Assembly: GCA_002315855.1 (NCBI GenBank)
Contig: DCIG01000037.1
Span: 1 to 12,242, forward strand
DNA length: 12,242 bases
Direction: 5' to 3'
Source of the DNA: Lentisphaeria bacterium UBA1732
GTDB lineage: Bacteria > Verrucomicrobiota > Lentisphaeria > Victivallales > UBA1829
Position 1 is the first letter of the stretch, and each line of letters opens with the position of its first letter. Made by a program: the position numbers and the translations under genes. Under the pieces are notes generated by a model, which was not told the origin of the DNA, made no database searches, and worked only from the letters and a program-made list of their open reading frames with translations. Positions 1-6,168 of this stretch are shown here, piece after piece.

Positions 1-13
1 TATCAACAAAACA

Positions 14-415
14 TTATAAAAGATCCTGCTTGATTTTTTCTAAAAAATCTGTTTTTAAAATTTCACATTCCCACACAATAAGAACTTTCCACCCCATATG
101 TTCCAATTCACTCTGATTTTTTTGATCGCGCAAAACATTTTTATGAAGTTTTTCTGCCCAAAAGAGCGTATGAGTTTTAGGGAGCTTGGCATCTATACAA
201 TTCAAATGCCGATGCCAAAAACATCCATGGACAAAAATAACAGTTTTATACTTTGGAAGAACAATATCAGGTTTTCCTGGAAGATTATTCACATGAAGTC
301 GAAAACGATACCCTGCTTTATGAAGAGCTGAACGGACAATTTTTTCCGGCATCGTATTTTCCGACTTGATACGACTCATATTCCAACTTCTTTTTTCAGG
401 TGATAACAAATCCAT
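14..415 (-). CDS. vsr: Very short patch repair (Vsr) T:G mismatch endonuclease
   Basis: This 133-residue protein matches the Vsr family over its whole length. Vsr nicks DNA 5' of the T in T:G mismatches that arise when 5-methylcytosine deaminates, and so starts very short patch repair at methylated sites. Key residues are visible: Asp50 in PGKPDIV (equivalent to E. coli Asp51), then HGCFWHRH at 63-70, giving His63, Trp67 and His68 (E. coli His64, Trp68, His69). His70, Cys73 and the Cys of VWEC near residue 116 fit the structural zinc site. One residue is inserted just before Cys73 relative to E. coli Vsr. It is the last gene of a three-gene cassette, 13 bases after the HNH nuclease gene, and a cytosine methyltransferase two genes upstream supplies the expected partner. 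The gene is complete, with a TAA stop at 14-16, and is AT-rich like its cassette. Family assignment is very secure; the target sequence context is not known. Confidence 0.95.
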   Translation of the reverse strand: MDLLSPEKRSWNMSRIKSENTMPEKIVRSALHKAGYRFRLHVNNLPGKPDIVLPKYKTVIFVHGCFWHRHLNCIDAKLPKTHTLFWAEKLHKNVLRDQKNQSELEHMGWKVLIVWECEILKTDFLEKIKQDLL

Positions 416-428
416 AAGAAAACAGTTC

Positions 429-1319
429 TCACCTTACAATTTCCTCAACAGAATAAAGCCGATAAAGAGCCTCCATTGACAGTCCAAATTTTTTTTCGAT
501 ATCGCGTTTTTTAGCAACTGTATTCAAAATTTCCTTAACAAACACATCCTCCGCATGATGAATCGCTCTATGGCATGTCGGACAAAGGCAACAAAGGTTA
601 TCTATAGAGTCTAATTTAAGGCCATGCAACTGCTTTTGGAAACAAATCGGGATAATATGATGTGCCTCTAAATAAGGACAACCTGTTGCTTTCGCAATAA
701 ACAGGGAATGGGTAACATCAAATTCACATTTATATCGACTTTGCTGCATTCGAACGACCGCGATTTCTCTTCGTCTGACAGTTTGACTTTTCGAGATGTC
801 AGCGATGGGAGATAAAGGAGCAACTATTTTCTGATTTTCAATGATTTGAGCATCAATTTCATCTATATCCGCCAAGTTAACTGAATTGTTTTCCAGTTCA
901 TCTTTTTTCCAAAATGAATTTTCCCTCCGCCATTCTTTTTCCGGCATAGAGCCAATCCATAATGAATTATCCAAACGCCCTAAGAAGAGAAACCAAACAT
1001 CCCCTTCATTCGGGAAAAAGCCTGCACTTTTCGATAAATAAAGTCTTAATTCCCCTTTTTCAGGTTTTGGAAAAACTAAATTAAGACGAATTGTTTTACC
1101 TGTTGGAAATAACTTAAATTCTTTGGAAGCCATTTCCTTATTAGATTTTACATTTCCAACATGAATTGATTCACCTCTTGTAATAAAGTAATTTCTTAAC
1201 AGAGTTGTCTCCGCATCGGTTGCAGTTATCTGTGAATCGAACAGTTCACGATTCGTCACAAGAGAATATGAACCATCAACCGCCTTAAATCTTTCATTTT
1301 GAACAATTCCGAATTGCAT
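429..1319 (-). CDS. HNH endonuclease, probable restriction enzyme of the cassette
   Basis: A 296-residue protein with a C-terminal HNH nuclease domain. The domain starts near Cys198 and shows YLEAHHIIP with His220/His221, Asn241 in the SIDNLCCLC segment, and CPTCHRAIHH with Cys246, Cys249 and His250. This is the beta-beta-alpha metal fold seen in McrA-like and many type II HNH nucleases; Cys198 with Cys246/Cys249 could form a structural zinc site. Residues 1-190 match nothing I can name. Residues 50-130 alternate hydrophobic and polar residues as a beta-rich fold would, and could be the DNA-recognition part. Its place between a C5-cytosine methyltransferase (9-base gap) and vsr (13-base gap) on the same strand makes it the likely restriction partner that cuts the site the methyltransferase protects. 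An alternative is a modification-dependent McrA-like enzyme, but that would conflict with a co-resident 5mC methyltransferase unless the sites differ. The nuclease domain is secure; the restriction role is inferred from context. Confidence 0.85.
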   Translation of the reverse strand: MQFGIVQNERFKAVDGSYSLVTNRELFDSQITATDAETTLLRNYFITRGESIHVGNVKSNKEMASKEFKLFPTGKTIRLNLVFPKPEKGELRLYLSKSAGFFPNEGDVWFLFLGRLDNSLWIGSMPEKEWRRENSFWKKDELENNSVNLADIDEIDAQIIENQKIVAPLSPIADISKSQTVRRREIAVVRMQQSRYKCEFDVTHSLFIAKATGCPYLEAHHIIPICFQKQLHGLKLDSIDNLCCLCPTCHRAIHHAEDVFVKEILNTVAKKRDIEKKFGLSMEALYRLYSVEEIVR

Positions 1320-1328
1320 AATAAAACC

Positions 1329-2690
1329 TCACTTAAAGTTAAATTGGTTCACAATTTCTTGTGCAATAATTTTCAAAACTGGAACTGCAACGGAATTTCC
1401 CATTTGCTTATATGCAACAGTTTTTGAAACAGGCAAAATAAAATTTTCAGGAAAACCTTGCAGTCGTGCACATTCCCGGGGAGTGAGCATTCGCGGATTT
1501 TTCCCAGTTTGGGGAATCAAGCATTCTTTTCCATCCTTGTAATATCGAGCGACAAGGGTATGTGCAGGTTTGGATATATCGGCTGTAAATGCGGTAAAAC
1601 CTGTTCCTCTTGCTAAATTCCGCTGAGTTCTCAACTGATGACCTTCCCAAAGTTTATCTGTCAGCGTGTATGAATCAGGAACATTGTCTTCCAAGACAGA
1701 TGAAAGTGGTAATTCCGGTCCATTTATTTCCGGGAAAGTAAATGGAGCATTGTCTTTCACACAAACCATATAACAACGAATTCTCTTTTGAGGTACTAAA
1801 GGACTTGCATCAATAAGACGATAATGAAAAGAATAACCTTCGTCTTTGATTGCATTTTGAATAACAGAAAATGTTTTTCCATTATCATGTCCAACAATAT
1901 TCCGGACATTTTCCAAGAAAATAACAGAAGGTTTTTTATCACGAATAATTTGAAGAATATCAAAAAAAAGTGTTCCTTGAGTTTCATTGAGAAACCCTTG
2001 TTTTTTTCCAGCTAATGAAAAAGGCTGGCAAGGAAACCCTGCACATAGGACATCAAAATGATCAGGTATACACTTTTTAATGTCGGGAGAAGTAATATCG
2101 CCAAATGGATATTCTCCATAATTGTCATAATACGTGTTTTGGGCAGCCTTATCCCATTCAGATGAAAAGACACATTTTCCTCCGACACTCTCCATTGCCA
2201 ATCTGAAACCACCAATTCCAGCAAACAAATCAATAAAGGAAAAATTATATTTCAGAGGTTTCGGGAAAGGAACAGAATGACATGCATCATTAAACAGTTT
2301 CAAAGAGTCCCCGACTAAAAAATCTTTTGTAACAGAATTATGGAAAATGCAATCATAATGCTCTGCATATTCTGTATCATGACATTGGATAGAATGCGTT
2401 ATCACAGAAATGTCAAAGTCATTAAAGCCATTTTTAATGAAATCCGACAACTGGTTTGAAATATGATTCAAAGAAGCTGTCTCTTTAATTTTCACTGGCG
2501 TAAAAGAAAGTCTATAACCTAATGTATTTAAGACTAAATTAATAACTTCCCGCTTAAAAAATCGCCCTGATTCCAGACTTTGAAGAGTATTTTCTTTAAG
2601 TCCAGTTCTGTTTGAAAGCTCAGACCAAGACAAATTTGCCTCATTCCTTAAAGAAGCAAGCATGTCTCCAACGTTTGAAAATGTGTTCAT
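1329..2690 (-). CDS. dcm: DNA (cytosine-5-)-methyltransferase with N-terminal HTH domain
   Basis: A type II C5-cytosine methyltransferase, transferring methyl from S-adenosylmethionine to cytosine. Numbered from the upstream GTG at 2726, motif I is FIDLFAGIGGF (164-174), the catalytic Cys233 lies in GFPCQPFS, ENV is at 272-274, QKRIR at 313-317, then PRECARLQGFP and the closing YKQMGNSVAVPV. The recognition region contains ARYYKDGKECLI, resembling the Dcm/EcoRII/SsoII branch, which suggests but does not prove a CCNGG- or CCWGG-type site. Residues about 16-71 form an XRE-type helix-turn-helix, followed by a linker of about 90 residues before motif I. In M.SsoII and M.EcoRII such an N-terminal HTH represses the enzyme's own operon. 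Two starts are possible: GTG at 2726 (465 residues), whose GAGG lies too far upstream, or ATG at 2690 (453 residues), with AGCAGG seven bases before it and the HTH beginning directly after. I prefer the ATG. First gene of the AT-rich cassette. Confidence 0.93.
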   Translation of the reverse strand: MNTFSNVGDMLASLRNEANLSWSELSNRTGLKENTLQSLESGRFFKREVINLVLNTLGYRLSFTPVKIKETASLNHISNQLSDFIKNGFNDFDISVITHSIQCHDTEYAEHYDCIFHNSVTKDFLVGDSLKLFNDACHSVPFPKPLKYNFSFIDLFAGIGGFRLAMESVGGKCVFSSEWDKAAQNTYYDNYGEYPFGDITSPDIKKCIPDHFDVLCAGFPCQPFSLAGKKQGFLNETQGTLFFDILQIIRDKKPSVIFLENVRNIVGHDNGKTFSVIQNAIKDEGYSFHYRLIDASPLVPQKRIRCYMVCVKDNAPFTFPEINGPELPLSSVLEDNVPDSYTLTDKLWEGHQLRTQRNLARGTGFTAFTADISKPAHTLVARYYKDGKECLIPQTGKNPRMLTPRECARLQGFPENFILPVSKTVAYKQMGNSVAVPVLKIIAQEIVNQFNFK

Positions 2691-2726
2691 AATGAAACCT
2701 GCTGAATTTATTTGTGTTGTCACCAC

Positions 2727-2743
2727 AGGAAGTTTTTCTTCCT
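2727..2743. repeat. Short inverted repeat before the alternative GTG start
   Basis: AGGAAG (2727-2732) and CTTCCT (2738-2743) are perfect inverted arms around five T residues. On the minus strand the first arm of the potential hairpin carries the GAGGAAG stretch that could act as ribosome binding site for the GTG at 2726, so the fold would hide it. A 6-bp stem is weak and can arise by chance. It is listed because it sits beside the larger palindrome at 2749-2770. Confidence 0.35.
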
Positions 2744-2748
2744 CAAAA

Positions 2749-2770
2749 ATCTGAAAGAGGTCTTTCAGAT
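2749..2770. promoter_or_regulatory. Perfect 10-bp palindrome: candidate operator and/or pyrH terminator
   Basis: The arms ATCTGAAAGA (2749-2758) and TCTTTCAGAT (2761-2770) are perfect inverted copies around a GG centre. The site lies 43 bases downstream of the pyrH stop and 58 bases upstream of the preferred ATG of the HTH-methyltransferase. As DNA it is a typical dimeric operator size, and the adjacent gene encodes an XRE-type HTH that could bind it, as M.SsoII and M.EcoRII do at their own promoters. Read as RNA on the minus strand it is a hairpin followed directly by further T residues (TTTTGAGG), so it could also end pyrH transcription, although the stem has only four G:C pairs. The symmetry is certain; the function is inferred. 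Confidence 0.6.
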
Positions 2771-2813
2771 ACTGATATTCTTAAAAAGTTTTTCCTTTCC
2801 TTTATCATAAAAA

Positions 2814-3527
2814 TCAGGAGACGATGGTGCCGACGGAGAAGTCTCCGGAAAGGACTTTGGCAAGAGCACCGGGTTCTTCAAATTTGCAGACGACAATGGC
2901 AAGATTGTTTTCCGCGCAGAGAGAAAAGGCGGCAGCATCCATGACTTTGTAATGCCCGGCAAGAGCATCCTCGAAAGAAAGTTCGGCAAATTTTTTCGCA
3001 TCGGGGAATTTGACGGGGTCGGCAGAATAAATGCCGTTGACTTTGGTCGCCTTCACGACAGCATCGCAATTCACTTCCAGCGCACGAAGAGCCGCAGTCG
3101 TGTCGGTGGTCAGGAACGGACAGCCCGTGCCGCCCGCAAAGATGACCAATTCGCCGCGATCCAGCTGAGTAAGAGCTTCATCACGCTCGAAACGCTGGGC
3201 AAAAGGACGCAAATCGGAACAGGCATGAACATGAACCGGAATCCCGTTGCGAATGAAGGCATCTTTCAGGCAAAGGGCATTCATGACCGTGCCAAGCATC
3301 CCCATGTGGTCAGCCGTTACGCGGTCCATGCCGGAAGCAGAAGCCCCGCGCCAAAGATTGCCGGCCCCCACGACAAGAGCCATTTGGACACCGAGTTTCA
3401 TGACTTCGGCAACGCGGTCAACTGCGGCCTGGACAGCTGCGGGGTCGAAACCGTGTTCGAGTTTACCTTTGAGAGCTTCGCCGCTGATTTTCAGCAGGAC
3501 GCGATGATAACGGAGATTCGTGGTCAT
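2814..3527 (-). CDS. pyrH: UMP kinase
   Basis: UMP kinase phosphorylates UMP to UDP with ATP in the cytoplasm, the entry step to UTP and CTP; the bacterial enzyme is a hexamer of the amino-acid-kinase fold. Numbered from ATG 3527 (237 residues), LLKISGEALKG is at 11-21, GAGNLWRG at 54-61 (family form GGGNxxRG), DHMGMLGT at 73-80 and GGTGCPFLTTDT at 132-143, where most relatives have Asn in place of the Cys. An ORF beginning at 3551 adds eight residues, but AGGA at 3535-3538 lies seven bases before the ATG at 3527, so that start is preferred. The gene has normal chromosomal composition and diverges from ribF. Its usual neighbours tsf and frr are absent on both sides; downstream is the AT-rich restriction cassette. 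A sigma70-like promoter is visible at 3644-3672. Confidence 0.96.
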   Translation of the reverse strand: MTTNLRYHRVLLKISGEALKGKLEHGFDPAAVQAAVDRVAEVMKLGVQMALVVGAGNLWRGASASGMDRVTADHMGMLGTVMNALCLKDAFIRNGIPVHVHACSDLRPFAQRFERDEALTQLDRGELVIFAGGTGCPFLTTDTTAALRALEVNCDAVVKATKVNGIYSADPVKFPDAKKFAELSFEDALAGHYKVMDAAAFSLCAENNLAIVVCKFEEPGALAKVLSGDFSVGTIVS

Positions 3528-3534
3528 AGTCATA

Positions 3535-3538
3535 TCCT
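3535..3538 (-). promoter_or_regulatory. Ribosome binding site deciding the pyrH start
   Basis: On the minus strand AGGA lies seven bases before the ATG at 3527. For the ATG at 3533 the spacing would be only one base, and the ATG at 3551 lies upstream of the motif, so the 3527 start is favoured. Confidence 0.6.
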
Positions 3539-3643
3539 GAAAGTTATGCAACAGTAGAGTAGAAAAACAAGATGGACCTCAATTCCAGACAGGAGGCGGG
3601 ATTTGAAGACAAAGACGCGACCGTCAAAGGAAACAGGTAACAT

Positions 3644-3672
3644 AATTTATCACATGATTCGATTCTTTTCAA
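3644..3672 (-). promoter_or_regulatory. Putative sigma70-type promoter of pyrH
   Basis: On the minus strand a -35 box TTGAAA (3667-3672) is followed after exactly 17 bases by TAAATT (3644-3649). That is 5/6 and 4/6 matches to consensus with ideal spacing. It would give a leader of roughly 110 bases before the preferred pyrH start. The dyad GATTCT/AGAATC (3661-3666, 3674-3679) is centred on this -35 box. Confidence 0.55.
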
Positions 3673-3684
3673 GAGAATCCGCGC

Positions 3685-3713
3685 TTTAAAAAACGGGAAT
3701 CGTGCTGTATATT
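3685..3713 (+). promoter_or_regulatory. Putative sigma70-type promoter of the ribF operon
   Basis: TTTAAA (3685-3690), 17-base spacer, TATATT (3708-3713). The -10 box is the same hexamer as in the fhs promoter. The -35 boxes of this and the pyrH promoter are only 12 bases apart, so the two promoters stand back to back. The leader of about 90 bases shows no FMN riboswitch. It has a weak CAGCT/AGCTG pair followed by TTTTT near 3722-3752 that might act as an attenuator, but the stem is only five pairs. The other parts of the gap 3552-3808 hold nothing I can name. Confidence 0.5.
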
Positions 3714-3808
3714 AAATACAATCAGCTGAACGCGACGGAAAAAGCTGTTTTTGAAATCAGCTCTTCCGGCAGAGGCGTTTCTAAAAATCCAAGACCCCCC
3801 AATCAACC

Positions 3809-4816
3809 ATGCCCATCACTGCAAACACCACGACAAGCCATACCAAAGGAAACATCATACGAGGAGAAAGTCTGCGGGATCTGAGGCCATACGGAATCCT
3901 GTCCGCGGCGGTCGCCATCGGTGTTTTCGACGGACTCCACACGGGGCATCAGGCAGTCATCCGGAAACTGTGCGAAGAAAGCAAACGTCTCAACACAACC
4001 CCCGTGCTGGTTACATTCGCACCGCATCCGAAAAGCGTGCTTGATTCGGGAAACGAGCCGCCGATGCTGATTTCCTACGAAGAAAGGACAAGGCTGGCGG
4101 AAGAACTGGGCTGCAAGGCGGTCATCACCCTGCCCTTCACCCGCAAACTGGCAGAACTGTCGCCGGATGATTTTCTGAATCATGTGCTGTTCGGTCAAGG
4201 TGTGGAAATCAAGGCGGTGTGCGTAGGGACAGAGTGGAGATTCGGGCGAGGTGCTTCCGGAGGGGCAGAACTGCTGACGGAACGGTCATCGCACGGAGGC
4301 TTTGAATTTTATCCGGTGCCGGAGGTAATCCTGAACGGGAACAAGGTCAGCAGCAGCATGATACGGAAGGCGATTTCGGAGGGGGACATCGAACTTGCCA
4401 AAAAAGCACTGGGGCGGCGGCCTTTCATAACAGGCGAAGTCGTTCACGGAAACCGCATCGCGACCGAACAACTGCACTGCGCGACGGCCAATGTGCAGGC
4501 ATCAAGCGGGGCAGTGCCGGGAGACGGCGTGTATGCGGCATTCGCAATCACCGAGGCTATGCCGGGACGCAGGATTCCGGCTGTGGTGAATATCGGGATG
4601 GCACCGACGTTTCAGGTGGGAGAACGCAGAATCGAAGCACACCTGATGCAAGCGGAAGCCATTGATTTATACGGGGAAACGCTCACCCTGGAATTTTCGG
4701 CGCGACTGCGTTCCGAGCGGACATTTGCAACTGCAGAGCTGCTGATGGAGCAAATCAGGACAGACAGCAAGCAGGCACAAGAAATATTATCAAACGAACA
4801 GAAAGAAAGGATGTGA
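3809..4816 (+). CDS. ribF: Bifunctional riboflavin kinase / FAD synthetase
   Basis: RibF converts riboflavin to FMN (C-terminal kinase) and FMN to FAD (N-terminal nucleotidylyltransferase) in the cytoplasm. The 335-residue length is near normal. The N-terminal domain carries GVFDGLHTGHQ at 38-48 and the later SSSMIR, both hallmarks of bacterial FAD synthetase. The flavokinase domain follows with GRRPFITGEVVHG, ATAN, GDGVYAAF, NIGMAPTF and RIEAHLMQ. The usual GRxLGFPTAN is altered here: the segment before TAN reads NRIATEQLHCA, so the kinase half is divergent around its metal-binding Thr. No good ribosome binding site precedes the ATG at 3809. The first 30 residues are poorly conserved, so the true start could lie slightly downstream. 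First gene of a probable four-gene transcript; its TGA overlaps the ATG of the MerR-type gene. Confidence 0.95.
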   Translation: MPITANTTTSHTKGNIIRGESLRDLRPYGILSAAVAIGVFDGLHTGHQAVIRKLCEESKRLNTTPVLVTFAPHPKSVLDSGNEPPMLISYEERTRLAEELGCKAVITLPFTRKLAELSPDDFLNHVLFGQGVEIKAVCVGTEWRFGRGASGGAELLTERSSHGGFEFYPVPEVILNGNKVSSSMIRKAISEGDIELAKKALGRRPFITGEVVHGNRIATEQLHCATANVQASSGAVPGDGVYAAFAITEAMPGRRIPAVVNIGMAPTFQVGERRIEAHLMQAEAIDLYGETLTLEFSARLRSERTFATAELLMEQIRTDSKQAQEILSNEQKERM

Positions 4817-6129
4817 TGAAAATGAATCAGCAGGTATTTTATTCCATCAGCGACCTGGCGGAAAAGGTCGGAGTGCCACGGACCACAATCACGGACTGGC
4901 TCACGAAATATGAACGCTTCATCGAAATGCAGACACAGGGACGCAGACGCTTCTATACGGCGCGTTCACTGGAAGTGCTGTGCAAAATCGCGGAAATGAG
5001 AAATTCGGGGAGATCGCTTGCGGATATTGATGCGGCACTGGAACAATTTTTCGCGATTCACCCGACCGTGGAAACAGCCTCGAATACAGAGAATGCGGAA
5101 AGTCAGGCAACCGGCGCAGGAAATACCGATACCGGCGCAAACGAAGACGCAAGCGAAGGAAATTCCTACACGCTGGTCAAGCAAAACAATGATGCTGTAA
5201 CGGAACTGGTCAATGCGAAATTTGCAGATTTGTGCAATTCGCTGAACGAAGTCAACCACCGGGCGGCGACCTCGGCGAAACAGCTGAAATTCATGCTGGC
5301 ATTCTCGGTCATGATCATCGTAATCCTGTCGGGAGCCGTAATCCTGCTTTACCTCAGCAACGAGGCGGCGAAGCACACCAGAGAAGCCAATCAACAGGCA
5401 AACCTCCGGAAATTCGCGGAACTCACCGGCGAATCGGCACAGCTGGGACAGGGGATTTCCGGGGTCGCAAGCGGAGTATCCACGCTGGATAAAAATATTC
5501 AGCAGGTCAATTCGGGCGTATCCTCGGTGAATCAAAACCTGCAGCAAGTCAATACAGGAGTGAACGGGCTGAGCAAGGAACTGGAACAGCTTCAAGCGGG
5601 ACTGACCGCACAGAGACAAGAATTCGACAAGGCAATCGAGGCACAAAAAAAGGCCTTTGAACAGCAGCTGCTTTCCGAAAAGGAAAAGTATGAACTTCAG
5701 CTCACACTGGAAAAGGAAGTCATAGCGGCAGAACGGCTCGACCTGCTCAAAGAACGCGAAAGCCTCGCAGAAGCAAGCAAAAACAAGACAAGTCAGGATG
5801 CAGAACGAATCGCCGAACTGAAACGACTGCAAGACGAACTCAATGAAAAGAAAGAGACCATCCGCAAACTGGAAACGACCAACAGCGAACTGGCGGCGAA
5901 CTCAAGCAAAGTTACCCAGCTGACCAACGAAAACAAACGTCTGAAAGAAGATCTGGGAAAGAGCGAAAGCGCACTCCAGCTGGCGCAGAAAAACGCAGTG
6001 CAAGCACAATCACAGCTGGCACAGGCACGCAAAGATGCGGAACAGGCCAAGAAAGACGCCGAGGAACAAATCAAAAAGGCCTCAGAAGCCAAATCCGCCG
6101 GACAAGCAAGTCCTGAAGCAACCCCCTGA
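4816..6129 (+). CDS. MerR-type HTH protein with membrane segment and long coiled coil
   Basis: A 437-residue protein of unknown function. Residues 8-75 look like a MerR-type winged HTH: YSISDLAEKVGVPRTTITDWL, then GRRRFYT as the wing. A polar linker rich in Thr, Asn and Glu (about 85-120) leads to one strongly hydrophobic segment at 159-180. After it come 14-residue repeats (two heptads each) at 227-240, 241-254 and, weaker, 255-268. From about 262 to 425 there is a charged Glu/Lys/Gln heptad pattern typical of a long parallel coiled coil, ending in a Pro/Ala-rich tail. With the HTH in the cytoplasm, the coiled coil would lie in the periplasm. ATG 4816 overlaps the ribF TGA (TGATG) with AAGG five bases upstream; a GTG at 4813 is the alternative. 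The layout recalls RacA-like MerR/coiled-coil chromosome anchors but adds a membrane span. Function unproven. Confidence 0.85.
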   Translation: MKMNQQVFYSISDLAEKVGVPRTTITDWLTKYERFIEMQTQGRRRFYTARSLEVLCKIAEMRNSGRSLADIDAALEQFFAIHPTVETASNTENAESQATGAGNTDTGANEDASEGNSYTLVKQNNDAVTELVNAKFADLCNSLNEVNHRAATSAKQLKFMLAFSVMIIVILSGAVILLYLSNEAAKHTREANQQANLRKFAELTGESAQLGQGISGVASGVSTLDKNIQQVNSGVSSVNQNLQQVNTGVNGLSKELEQLQAGLTAQRQEFDKAIEAQKKAFEQQLLSEKEKYELQLTLEKEVIAAERLDLLKERESLAEASKNKTSQDAERIAELKRLQDELNEKKETIRKLETTNSELAANSSKVTQLTNENKRLKEDLGKSESALQLAQKNAVQAQSQLAQARKDAEQAKKDAEEQIKKASEAKSAGQASPEATP

Positions 6130-6141
6130 AAAAATTCAGGG
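6124..6141 (+). repeat. Hairpin spanning the stop codon of the MerR-type gene
   Basis: CCCTGAA (6124-6130) and TTCAGGG (6135-6141) are perfect inverted arms around four A residues, and the TGA stop lies in the first arm. No T-run follows, so it is not a standard intrinsic terminator on the plus strand. It may limit ribosome or polymerase passage into the next gene 27 bases downstream, or protect mRNA ends. The structure is seen; its role is inferred. Confidence 0.5.
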
Positions 6142-6168
6142 AAACACTTCAACAACAGAAGATGAAAA

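Larger units (their letters stand above)
14..2813. other. AT-rich restriction-modification and repair cassette, probably acquired
   Basis: Three genes on the minus strand (methyltransferase, HNH nuclease, vsr) are separated by only 9 and 13 bases and form an operon. Base composition changes sharply at the pyrH stop codon: the cassette is full of A/T runs and AT-rich codons, while the chromosomal genes to the right are near half G+C. Sampled lines give 30% G+C at 1081-1140 and 58% at 11281-11340. No integrase, transposase, terminal repeat or duplicated target site is visible inside the window, and the left border lies outside it. Horizontal gain is inferred from composition and gene content. 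Confidence 0.7.

Noticed and set aside
2952..3557. Long plus-strand reading frame opposite pyrH
   Set aside because: It mirrors the strongly supported pyrH gene and its translation has no recognisable domain; it is a shadow frame.
3714..3808. Possible FMN riboswitch in the ribF leader
   Set aside because: The leader is about 90 bases and shows none of the conserved FMN aptamer blocks. Only a 5-bp pair followed by TTTTT is visible, too weak to call.
4966..5832. Long minus-strand frame opposite the MerR-type gene
   Set aside because: It is rich in Cys, Phe and Arg, as expected from antisense of Glu/Lys/Gln codons; the plus-strand product has coherent domains and a coupled start.
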